Below the pieces are notes generated by a model, which worked only from the letters and a program-made list of their open reading frames with translations, was not told the DNA's origin and did no database searches. A DNA stretch of 64,000 nt from Burkholderiales bacterium 8X (GTDB taxonomy: Bacteria; Pseudomonadota; Gammaproteobacteria; Burkholderiales; Burkholderiaceae_C). The stretch spans positions 2,742,425 to 2,806,424 of the forward strand of contig LR732703.1 of assembly GCA_902506565.1 (NCBI GenBank), in the 5' to 3' direction. Positions 1 through 13,000 of the stretch are shown one piece after another (the stretch's first letter is position 1; the number at the start of each line of letters is the position of its first letter). The position numbers and the translations under genes were made by a program.

Positions 1-1
1 C

Positions 2-964
2 CAGCGCAGCGGCTGGTCGACGACCTACTCCTACGATCCCGCCGGCCGGCTCGTGACCGTCACCAACGCGTTCGGCCAGTCCTTGCGGCTCGACTACGAC
101 GCACAGGACCGCCTTGCGAGCGTCAACGCCAGCGGTGGCCGCGCCGTTCGCTATGGCTACGACAGCAGCGGCAACCTCGGCACTGCAACCGCAGCCGACG
201 GCCAGGCCCGCAGCTACCTCTACGAGAACCCCGCCTTCCCGGGCGGCCTGACAGGCATCGTCGACGAGGCCGGTCAGCGCATGGCCAGCTTCGCGTATGA
301 CGCGCAGCGCCGCGCCATCACGACCGAGCTGGTGGGCAATGTCAATCGCTACCAGGTCAGCTATCCAGCAGCCGACACCGCCACCGTCATCGACCCGATC
401 GGCACCGCGCGCACCTATCGGTTCTCCAGCAATGCGCAGAACACGGCAGTCACCAGCGGCAGCCTGCCGTCGGCAAACGATCATGTCGATGCGGCATCCC
501 GCGTCCAGGACGCCAGCGGCCTCGTCACTTCGGACACCGACTTCACCGGCGTTCGAACCGACTACACCTGGAACACCGCCCGCCGCCTCCCCCTCACCAT
601 CACCAAGGCCGCAGGCACCCCGCAAGCCCAGGTCACCCGCTACGACTGGCACCCGGTCTTCTCGCTTCCCGTCCTCGTCACCGAAGCCGAGCGCACCACC
701 GCCTTCGAGTACGACGCCCAGGGCAATCTCCTCAGCCAGAGCATCGCCGCCGCGGCCGGCACCACCGCCGGTACCACCGTCGGTCCGGCCCGCCGCACGC
801 AGTGGACCTACAACCCCCAGGGCCTGGTCGCGAGCCGAACCGACCCGAACGGCGCCCGCACCACCTACACCTACGACCCCTTCGGCAACCCCATCCTCGC
901 CCGCAACGCGCTCGGCCACGAGACCCGGGCGAGCTACGACGCAGCCAACCGCATCGCCACCTGA
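2..964 (+). pseudogene. RHS/YD-repeat protein, 3' part, ends at a premature stop
   Basis: The reading frame is open from the window edge and encodes repeated YD motifs of the Rhs shell (YSYDPAGRL, YDAQDRL, YGYDSSGNL, YTYDPFGNP, YDAANRI). Rhs proteins are large exported shells that enclose a toxic C-terminal tip; the N-terminus lies outside the window. The frame stops at 962-964 straight after ANRIAT. From 958 the neighbouring frame resumes with the conserved end of the core (HLNTPRRITDEQGQVVWQW). In intact Rhs proteins several more YD repeats normally lie between these two elements. This therefore looks like a deletion or recombination junction that also shifts frame, rather than a one-base error. 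I infer that the full-length shell is not made as one polypeptide. Confidence 0.8.
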
Positions 965-1659
965 ATACGCCCCGGCGGATCACGGACGAGCAGGGGCAGG
1001 TGGTGTGGCAGTGGGCGTACTCGGCGTTCGGGGATGACAAGCCGACGCAGGCTGCGAATCGGTTTGCGGATGCGGAGGTCGCGCCGAATGCAGGGATGAC
1101 GAATGTTGCTGCGCTTGAGTACAACAAGCGGTATGACGGGCAGTACTTCGATGTCGAGAGTGGATTGAGCTACAACTACTTCCGTTCTTACGACCCGAGG
1201 ACGGGGCGGTACAGCCAATCGGACCCTATAGGACTTAACGGGGACTGGAATCGGTTTGGGTATGTGGGGGCGAACCCTTTGACCTTCGGTGATTCTTTTG
1301 GGCTCGACCGTTCAAACTACTTCAATATAGCGAACGGCAGAAGCCTATTGAACGGTCCTACAAACGGAAACTGGGGCGGTAAATGCTGGAGCGGTGGCCA
1401 ATACTCGTGTGCAGGAAGCCCAATGGGTAGCGAAGCACCAGTCGACAGTGGCGACGCGTGTTATCGCCGCCACGACGAGTGCTATGTTGCGTGCGGATCG
1501 AGCGGAGCATGTCGCTCAACGTGCAATAAAAATCTTGTCGATGAACTGAAAGCCCTTCCGGACGATCCTCGAAAATGGCTTCAGCCCCCGGTCGCCGGCA
1601 CGGAGCGTGATTCGCGCGATTTCAAGGATTCTGCTCTCAACTTTTTCAGGGGAAAGTAA
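958..1659 (+). CDS. Rhs core C-terminus with a phospholipase A2-like toxin tip (frame-shifted from upstream part)
   Basis: This frame begins with the Rhs core terminus: HLNTPRRIT, then YNKRYDGQYFDVESGL, YNYFRSYDPRTGRY, and the self-cleavage-type ending SDPIGL...FGYVGANPL...DSFGLD. After DSFGLD, at about 1308, the variable tip starts. It is Cys-rich and contains DACYRRHDECY, which matches the catalytic signature of secreted phospholipase A2 (CCxxHDxC, with a His-Asp pair), plus further cysteines (GKCW, YSCAG, CGSSGACRSTC). Known family logic: such tips hydrolyse membrane phospholipids of rival cells. The tip is less GC-rich than its surroundings, as is usual for exchanged Rhs tips. I see no convincing start codon for this frame alone, so expression is doubtful. 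Its stop overlaps the start of the next gene (TAATG). Confidence 0.72.
   Translation, partial: HLNTPRRITDEQGQVVWQWAYSAFGDDKPTQAANRFADAEVAPNAGMTNVAALEYNKRYDGQYFDVESGLSYNYFRSYDPRTGRYSQSDPIGLNGDWNRFGYVGANPLTFGDSFGLDRSNYFNIANGRSLLNGPTNGNWGGKCWSGGQYSCAGSPMGSEAPVDSGDACYRRHDECYVACGSSGACRSTCNKNLVDELKALPDDPRKWLQPPVAGTERDSRDFKDSALNFFRGK
1113..1151 (+). repeat. 39-bp direct repeat, copy 1 (in Rhs core)
   Basis: This segment encodes LEYNKRYDGQYF of the conserved Rhs core and is identical over 39 bases to 1973-2011. It marks the part of rhs that is shared between alternative tips. Confidence 0.9.
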
Positions 1660-1943
1660 TGCAGGAGCACAACGTTCAGTTATCCCTCTGGGCATGGTTT
1701 GTAGCGGCCTCGTTAGCCACGGTGGCAGCCACTCACACGCTCTGGGCATTCGCTTGGTACCGCGGCTACCTAACCGCTCTTGCGATCGTTTCTTTGCTCT
1801 TGGCTGTCTTGGTCATAAGAAAAACCGGCATCAGGCCGTGGCCGGTGGCCGGAATTGCAATTGGCCTCGGCGTCGGCCAGTGGTGGTTGTTGCAATCAAT
1901 GCTCTTAGCGCTCGTGTGGCGAAGCAATGGATTCGGCCCGTAA
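1659..1943 (+). CDS. Small multi-span membrane protein, candidate immunity protein to the Rhs tip
   Basis: The gene encodes 94 residues with about three hydrophobic segments (LWAWFVAASLATVAATH, YLTALAIVSLLLAVLVI, VAGIAIGLGVGQWWLL). I do not recognise a family. The ATG at 1659-1661 shares a base with the TAA of the Rhs tip frame (1657-1659), so translation is coupled to the toxin. A small gene directly after an Rhs tip is normally the cognate immunity gene. A membrane protein would suit a toxin that attacks phospholipids in the envelope. That function is inferred from position and hydrophobicity only. Confidence 0.6.
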   Translation: MQEHNVQLSLWAWFVAASLATVAATHTLWAFAWYRGYLTALAIVSLLLAVLVIRKTGIRPWPVAGIAIGLGVGQWWLLQSMLLALVWRSNGFGP

Positions 1944-1973
1944 TCGCGTCATGTCTGAAGAAGCGGATCGTGG

Positions 1974-2120
1974 CTTGAGTACAACAAGCGGTATGACGGG
2001 CAGTACTTCGAGGAGTCGATGGTGGCAGTTTGTTTCCCACCATTGCCTGGGTATGCGAAAGCACAGGTCTTCAGCAGTTCTGCAATAGCCAAAATTCGCA
2101 CAAGAAAACTTAACCGATAA
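1974..2120 (+). pseudogene. Displaced rhs core/tip remnant
   Basis: Thirty bases after the candidate immunity gene, the Rhs core sequence LEYNKRYDGQYF reappears; bases 1973-2011 are copy 2 of the 39-bp repeat. It is followed in frame by EESMVAVCFPPLPGYAKA and about 19 more residues to a TAA at 2118-2120. There is no start codon of its own. This is the pattern left by an older rhs tip displaced downstream when a new tip was acquired: a short stretch of core homology joined to a different C-terminus. The remnant is too short to identify a toxin. Confidence 0.6.
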
Positions 2121-2487
2121 AATCGCCCGCCGCACCTGTTCAACAGCGAGGGAGAAGTTTGAGGCTGGATCAAGCCTAGCAAAGCTCAAACTGAGCTGCT
2201 TGCTGTGCAGGGATCGCGTTCCTTTCGAGCAAGGCCGGTATGTAAGAATGATCAGGCCAAGCGCTGGCCTGCGCTCGGCCCAACTTGAAGAGAACATCGG
2301 TTGCGAGACCGGTTTCGTTCAAAAGCTCGGAAAAGGCGGCATCGACTTGCTGGCCTTTCCCTTGCGCTTGGCGCTCGGTATCTCGGACTCGACGCAGTCC
2401 TCGCAATTCCACGTACTCAACATGCCGGAGCAGGCATCCGAGACGATTCCCAAGGTCGTCTAGAAGACGCCCCGAGCTGACGCCGCT
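2121..2487. other. Stretch without a recognisable gene
   Basis: The rhs remnant and the hydrolase that ends at 2488 flank 367 bases. An 87-codon frame on the plus strand (2200-2463) and an overlapping minus-strand frame (2176 to about 2475) are open, but neither resembles a family I know and neither has a clear ribosome binding site. Base composition is lower in GC than in the flanking operon. It may be decayed accessory DNA of the rhs locus. Confidence 0.4.
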
Positions 2488-3435
2488 TCAACAGTGTGCA
2501 ATGGCCCCGCTCGACTTGGCGGGCAATCGCCCACTCGCCGCCATCCCGCCATCCAGCGCGCCGGTACCCGATCCCGTAACCGTCGACCCCACGCGCTGCG
2601 AGACCCTGAGCACCCACTCGGCCACCAACTCCAGGAAGGTCCCTTGCGAAGCGATCGACGTCAGGCTGTGGTCGATGTCGGCGATGAATTCGTATTCGAA
2701 GTCCTGCATGAACGGCTCGTTCGCAAACGGCCCCAGCTGATCCCGGTTGCGGTCGCTCACGTGCACGGTGCCGGTGTAGAGCATCAGCACCGACACCTTG
2801 CGTTCGGCCAGTTGCATCATCGAGCGACGGAAGAGGGCCTCGGTCACCGCCGGCGGATCGGGCTCGAAGATGTGCGGCGCCGCCGCTGCGGCCGCACCTC
2901 GCGAGAACTTGCGCTTGAGCCAGCGTCCGGTCTTGCCGATGACCGCAGGATTGGTCGGTGCCGCCAGTGCGCGGTGCACGGCCCGGGTGAATTGGGTTCG
3001 GCGTCCCGGGAAGGCATAGCCGTCGAACATCAGCAAGCCGATGACGCGGGCGTCGGCGACCGCGAGCGAGAGGCCGTTGGTGGCGCCCGAACAGAGTCCG
3101 ATGACGATGAAGCGGCGCACGCCGAGCATGGTCTCGATCAAGCCCATGGCGGCCTGCAGGTCGTAGACCGCTTGCGTCAGGAAGTGCTCGGAGCCTCGCG
3201 CAGGTCCGCTGTCGCCGAGGCCCGCCAGGTCGAAGCGAATGCTGGTGACGCCGCGCGACGCGAGTTCGCGCGCGAGCTTGACGTTGATCCGGCGCGGCCC
3301 GATGCGGTGGTTGGCGCCCATGTTGAGCATCAGGCAGGCCACCGGCGCCAGCGGGCCGTCGGCGGGCGTGGTGATGACACCGATCAGCGAACCCTCGGAG
3401 CCGAACTGGACCGGAATTTCCTTGCAATCAGACAT
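2488..3435 (-). CDS. Alpha/beta-hydrolase-fold protein with Cys in the nucleophile elbow (last gene of NRPS-PKS operon)
   Basis: The product has 315 residues. The N-terminus reads as an alpha/beta hydrolase (LMLNMGANHRIGPRR, SIRFDLAGLGDSG). The nucleophile elbow is IGLCSGA, so a Cys stands where serine normally sits in GxSxG. A C-terminal His region follows (FIADIDHSL). I recall that the exosortase A-associated hydrolase 1 group has a similar Cys elbow; that likeness is from memory. The ATG at 3433-3435 is preceded by GGAGAGG and overlaps the end of the upstream hydrolase by 8 bases, which supports this start over an in-frame ATG further upstream. As the last gene of an operon without a thioesterase domain, it may release or edit the thioester-bound product (inference). 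Confidence 0.7.
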   Translation of the reverse strand: MSDCKEIPVQFGSEGSLIGVITTPADGPLAPVACLMLNMGANHRIGPRRINVKLARELASRGVTSIRFDLAGLGDSGPARGSEHFLTQAVYDLQAAMGLIETMLGVRRFIVIGLCSGATNGLSLAVADARVIGLLMFDGYAFPGRRTQFTRAVHRALAAPTNPAVIGKTGRWLKRKFSRGAAAAAAPHIFEPDPPAVTEALFRRSMMQLAERKVSVLMLYTGTVHVSDRNRDQLGPFANEPFMQDFEYEFIADIDHSLTSIASQGTFLELVAEWVLRVSQRVGSTVTGSGTGALDGGMAASGRLPAKSSGAIAHC

Positions 3436-4234
3436 TGACCTCTCCCAGTAGTTTTTGCAGAGCCTCGGTTGGAACCATCGCATTGTTCGGATGCGGATCG
3501 GAGGTCCACATCAGCGGATGATGGAAGTTTTCCGATCGAACCGGCATGTGCCGGGCCGCTTCCTTGGCAGCCCAGCGATGCGCCGGCTGGTCGGCGGCCG
3601 CGGCCAGCACCACGGTCTCGTGCAGGGCGGTCAGGCCGAGGCCGTCGGGGCCGAGTGCTCGCAGTTGCTGCCGCAGGAGCGGCGACACGCCGAAGCCGAA
3701 CAGTTCGGCCGTGAAGGCGTCCTGGTCCTTGCCCAGCCGGCGTCGCCAGCCCGGGTCGGGCACGCAGTACGAGCGTTCCAGCGCGTCGACATGCCCGGCG
3801 CGCAGCTCTTCAAGGTAGCGCGGCCCATCCACGATCGGGTCCCAGAGGATGAGGCGCGACGGATCGCAGCGCCCGCTCTTGGCCGCGGCGATCGCCAGCG
3901 CGGCGCCGAGCCGGGCACCGAGCCACACGATGCGCCGGCCGCCGACCCGGCGACGCAGTTCCTCGTGCGCGGCGCAGACATCGCGGCGCCAGCCGTCCAG
4001 GTCGCCGTCGGTGTCGTCGCCCGGTGAATCGCCGGTGCCGTAATAGTCGAAGCGAAGCACCGGGACACCTGCTCGCGCCAGCCGATCGGACAGCACGCGA
4101 AACAGACGATGCGAGCGGATCGCCTCCTGGCCGAAGGGTCCGCAGACCAGCAAGGCCGTGTTGCCATCGCGCTCGGGCGGATGGAACAAACCGAACAACT
4201 GCCGGGACGCCGGCCCGAAAAGCATGGGTGTCAT
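3428..4234 (-). CDS. Alpha/beta-hydrolase-fold protein lacking the usual Ser nucleophile
   Basis: The product has 268 residues. Hydrolase features are visible: LLVCGPFGQEA, LRFDYYGTGDSPG, and a late His in ENFHHPLMW. At the nucleophile elbow the sequence is WLGARLGAALA, with Arg at the position of the catalytic serine. A similar LRLG elbow is what I remember for exosortase A-associated hydrolase 2 proteins, which travel with a Cys-elbow partner; the downstream gene is such a partner. It starts at ATG 4232-4234, overlapping the phosphopantetheinyl transferase stop (ATGA). It may be a non-catalytic or differently acting partner of the neighbouring hydrolase in product release. Function is not established. 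Confidence 0.65.
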   Translation of the reverse strand: MTPMLFGPASRQLFGLFHPPERDGNTALLVCGPFGQEAIRSHRLFRVLSDRLARAGVPVLRFDYYGTGDSPGDDTDGDLDGWRRDVCAAHEELRRRVGGRRIVWLGARLGAALAIAAAKSGRCDPSRLILWDPIVDGPRYLEELRAGHVDALERSYCVPDPGWRRRLGKDQDAFTAELFGFGVSPLLRQQLRALGPDGLGLTALHETVVLAAAADQPAHRWAAKEAARHMPVRSENFHHPLMWTSDPHPNNAMVPTEALQKLLGEVNV

Positions 4235-4953
4235 CTGCACATCTCCCCCTCTGGTTCCGCGAGGCGGCGAACCGGGTCGGCCTCCCGGTGCGCCAGCACC
4301 CTTGCGACGGCGCACATGGCGCCTTCTACATCGCCGACCGACTGCAAGGCAAGGCGGGTCGAACCCTCGGCCGTGTGGATCGTCAACTCGCGCGCGTCCG
4401 GCACCACGCCGACCTCGAAGCTGCGGGTGTCGACCGAGAGCCCCATGCCGGTCGCCTTGAGACAGGCCTCCTTGCGGGTCCAGCAGGTGAGGAAGGCCCG
4501 CTCGTGCAGCTCGCGAGGCAGCGCTTCGAGCGCATCGCGTTCGCGCTCGCTGAAGTAGTTGCGAGCGAGCGCATCGATGTCGGACATCGGGCGCAAAAGC
4601 TCGATGTCGGCGCCGATCTCGACATCGTCGCAAACCGCGATCAGCCCCATCCCCTGGCTGTGGCTCAGGTTGAAGCGCAACGCGCTCGGCTCGACCAGCG
4701 ACGGCTTGCCGAACGGGCCCTGCTCGAATTCGAGCATCGCGGCCGGCAGCCCGACCTGCGAGGACAAGGTCTCGCGCAAGGCTGCATGGGCGGCGATGAA
4801 GCGCTGCCGGTCGCGCTTGAAGACGAAGCGCCGCGCCCGCTCCCATTCGCCGTCCGACAGCGCCGCGACCGCTTGCGGCGTCGGCGTTGCATCCAGGTCG
4901 ATCTGCCAGACCCGCATCGCGGTACCGGCGTGGAGCAGGGTGAGCGGCAACAT
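4231..4953 (-). CDS. 4'-phosphopantetheinyl transferase, Sfp type
   Basis: This 240-residue enzyme would move 4'-phosphopantetheine from CoA to the serine of carrier domains and so activate the four carrier domains of the two synthases encoded upstream. The family signatures are present: FNLSHSQG, the Mg-binding stretch GADIELLRP, FSERERDAL and WTRKEACLKATGMG. The length suits the Sfp group. The chosen start (MLPLTLLHAG, ATG 4951-4953) lies 19 bases after the NRPS stop; MRVWQID, 12 residues further in, is an alternative. The end overlaps the next gene by four bases. It is probably dedicated to this operon. Confidence 0.92.
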   Translation of the reverse strand: MLPLTLLHAGTAMRVWQIDLDATPTPQAVAALSDGEWERARRFVFKRDRQRFIAAHAALRETLSSQVGLPAAMLEFEQGPFGKPSLVEPSALRFNLSHSQGMGLIAVCDDVEIGADIELLRPMSDIDALARNYFSERERDALEALPRELHERAFLTCWTRKEACLKATGMGLSVDTRSFEVGVVPDARELTIHTAEGSTRLALQSVGDVEGAMCAVARVLAHREADPVRRLAEPEGEMCR

Positions 4954-4972
4954 GTGGCGGCCCGGTATCGGT

Positions 4973-9999
<5,027 letters not shown>

Positions 10000-10003
<4 letters not shown>

Positions 10004-13000
10004 GCTTGGTACTTGGTGAATTTGCCCTGGGCCTTCGGGTCCGGCACGAACCAGGCGGGCTGACCATCCTTGTCGCGGCCGAGTCGCGCGTCGGGCGCTG
10101 GCGGGTGCGATGGGTCGAACACGCGCTCGGGCACGGCGCGTCGCGGCAGCATCTCGGCCTCCTGCATTTCGGCGATCGATTCCTTGAAGGCCGACTTGAT
10201 GGTGGCGATGTCCTGCTGGCTGTGCGCCGTCGTCATGAAGCACGGGAAGTTGTCCAGGATGTGTACGCCGCGGCTGCGCATCATGGCGAAGAGCAAGTCC
10301 TGCAGCGGGTGGTCCTCGAGCCAGCTGACCCGCCACAGCGAGGAGAAGTAGCGAATCTCGAGCGGTGCGCCGACTTCGCGGCAGAACGCCGTCAGTTCGT
10401 CGGCCATGGCCGCGGTGTGCAGGTTCAGCTGGGTCTGCAGCGCGTTGTTGTCACGCTTGAGGAATTCCAGCGACACCTTGGCCGCGGCCAGGGCCAGCGG
10501 ATGCCGCACGAAGGTGCCGGCGAAGTAGGTCACGCCGACCGTCGGCATCGAGTCGTCGCCGTACTGCCAGGCACCGCCGTCCAGCGCATCCATGTATTGG
10601 CGGGTACCGGCGATCACGCCGACCGGCAGGCCGCCGCCGATCACCTTGCCATACGAAGCCAGGTCGGCCTTGACGCCGAAGAGGGCCTGCGCGCCACCCA
10701 GGTGCGAGCGGAAGCCGGTGATGACCTCGTCGAAGATCAGGCAGGTTTCGGCCTTCTCGGTGATGGCGCGCAGCTCGCGCAGGAACTCGCGCGGCTGGAA
10801 GTCGGGCCGGCGGCTCTGGACGGGCTCGACCAGCACGGCGGCCAGGTCGCCTGCATGCTCGCGGATGTAGTCCAGCGTTTCGGGCGTGCCGTAGTCCAGC
10901 ACCCGGACATCGCCGAACATGCCTTGCAGCACACCGGGCGCCGCCGACATGCCGCGGCCGTTCTTGCCGGCCCGCACCAGCACCTCGTCGAAGGTGCCGT
11001 GATACGAACCCGTGAACAACACCACCGTGCTGCGGCCGGTCACGGTTCGCGCGATGCGGATCGCGGCCATCACCGCTTCGGAGCCGGTGTTGCAGAGCCC
11101 GGCACGGTCGAAGCCGGTCATCTCGCAGATCAGCTGCGTGACTTCGGCTGCGAGCGGATGCTGCGGGCCGATCTCGAAACCGGCGTCGAGCTGCTTGCGC
11201 ATCGCGTCGAGCACGAAGTCGGGTTGCCAGCCGAACAGGTTCATGCCGAAGCCGTTGAGCACGTCGACATACTCGTTGCCGTCGATGTCCCACAGCCGCG
11301 AACCCTTCGAGCGGTCGACCACCAGCTGGTAGGTGATTTCCTTGGTCGCCGGGCGGAAGCCGTTGACGACCCGGGGGTCGGCCATGTGCGAACGGTTGGC
11401 CTGGGTGAAGGCCTTGCTCTTCTGCGTGCGGTCGACGTAGCGCCGCACGAAGGCCTCGAGCCGCGCCTTCTGGCGTTCGGTCGGTTCCTTCATCTGGGTA
11501 TGGATGCGGGCAATGGCGCCGAAGGCCTTCTTGACGTCGTAGGCCGGAAGCGCTGCCGCCACTTCGTCGGTCGCCGCCGGCGCCGGAGGCGCGGGCGACG
11601 GCACGGAATTGGACGTCGTGGCCGCGGCGGCAGCCATGAACGTGGTTTGCTCCACCGCCGGCGCAGTCGGCACGGGGCCGGCCTGCACCGTCGGCGCCGC
11701 CGACAGCAATGCGAGTTGCTGCTGCATCAGCAGCATCTGCTGCGCGATGAGCTGCTGGAGAAGCGTGCCGTCGGCGCCACCGACGGCGGCCGGCAGGATG
11801 CCCGGCTGAGTGCCCAATTGCGATGCGACCGGTGCGACCGGTGCGAAGGCGATGGGCGTCGCCACGGCCGCGGCGGTCGGCTGCGGCGCTGCCGGCAGCG
11901 CCGCAGCCACCTGCGCATTGCCGGCGGCAGAAGCGCTTGCAGGCGCGTCCGGCGGCAGCGTGGCATCCAGATACTCGGCCAGGCTGTCGAAGCTGCGATA
12001 GCTTTCCATCAGCTGGCGAAAGCTCAGGTTGACCTTGAAGTGCTTCTTGACCTGGATCGCGGCCTGGGTCAGCGTGAGCGAATCGAGGCCGATTTCGACG
12101 AAGGGCGCATTGCCGTCCACTTCGTTCATGTCCATGCCGGAAAGGCTTTCGAACAGTTCGCGCAATCGGTGAACGAGCGAAGCGCGGCGCGGCGGCGAGT
12201 GGGTAGCGGTGCTCATTGGCAACTCCGGAATCGGTTGAATGTGGGATGCGAGGCCTGGTGCCGGCGCGGCGACCGCGGCGATCGCGGCAGGCTGCACGCT
12301 GGCGGCGTTCGCGGCCGGGATGTCGAGCCAGAAGCGCTTGCGCTCGAAGGGATAGGTGGGCAGGGGCACGCGGTGCTTGATCTCGCGCTCGTCCAGCAAG
12401 GCCAGCTCGATTTCGGCGCCGATCATCCAGAGCCGGCCGGCACCCAGGCGCCAGGACCTGCATTCGACATCGGGCCGGTCGCCCAGCAGTTCGATGGCCG
12501 GTGCCGGCTGGGCCTTGGTGGCGTGCTGGCGCACGAGGGTCGAGAGGCTGCTGCGCGGACCGGCCTCGACGAAGACCGGATGCTCGATGTCCGCCAGCAC
12601 GGCCCGAACCGCGGACGAAAAGCGCACGGTCTCGCGCAGGTGCCGGGCCCAGTAGCGCGGATCGACGGCTTCCTCGGCGCCGAGCAGGCGACCGGTGAGG
12701 GTCGAGTAGATCGGCAGCGTCGGGGCGCTGAGTTCGACTTCGCGAACCAGGGCTTCGAAGGGTGCCACCGCCGGATCCATCATGGCGGAGTGGAAGGCGT
12801 GTGAGGTCTGCAACAACTTGGCGGCGATGCCGTCTTTCTCGAGTCCGGCGCGAAGCCGCTCGATGGCATCCGCCGGGCCGGCAGCCACGCTCGCGTTCGG
12901 TCCGTTCTCCGCAGCGAGCGAAACCTCCTCCTCCAGTCGGGGCAACAGGTCGGCGGCCGGCATCCGCACCGACAGCATCACGCCCGCTGGCTGGGCCTGC

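Noticed and set aside
2200..2463. An 87-codon plus-strand frame after the rhs remnant as a toxin or immunity gene
   Set aside because: No ribosome site, no motif, and an equally open antisense frame; reported only as unexplained sequence.
3428..4234. A type II thioesterase for the synthases
   Set aside because: The elbow lacks the serine of GxSxG, so a standard thioesterase call is not supported.
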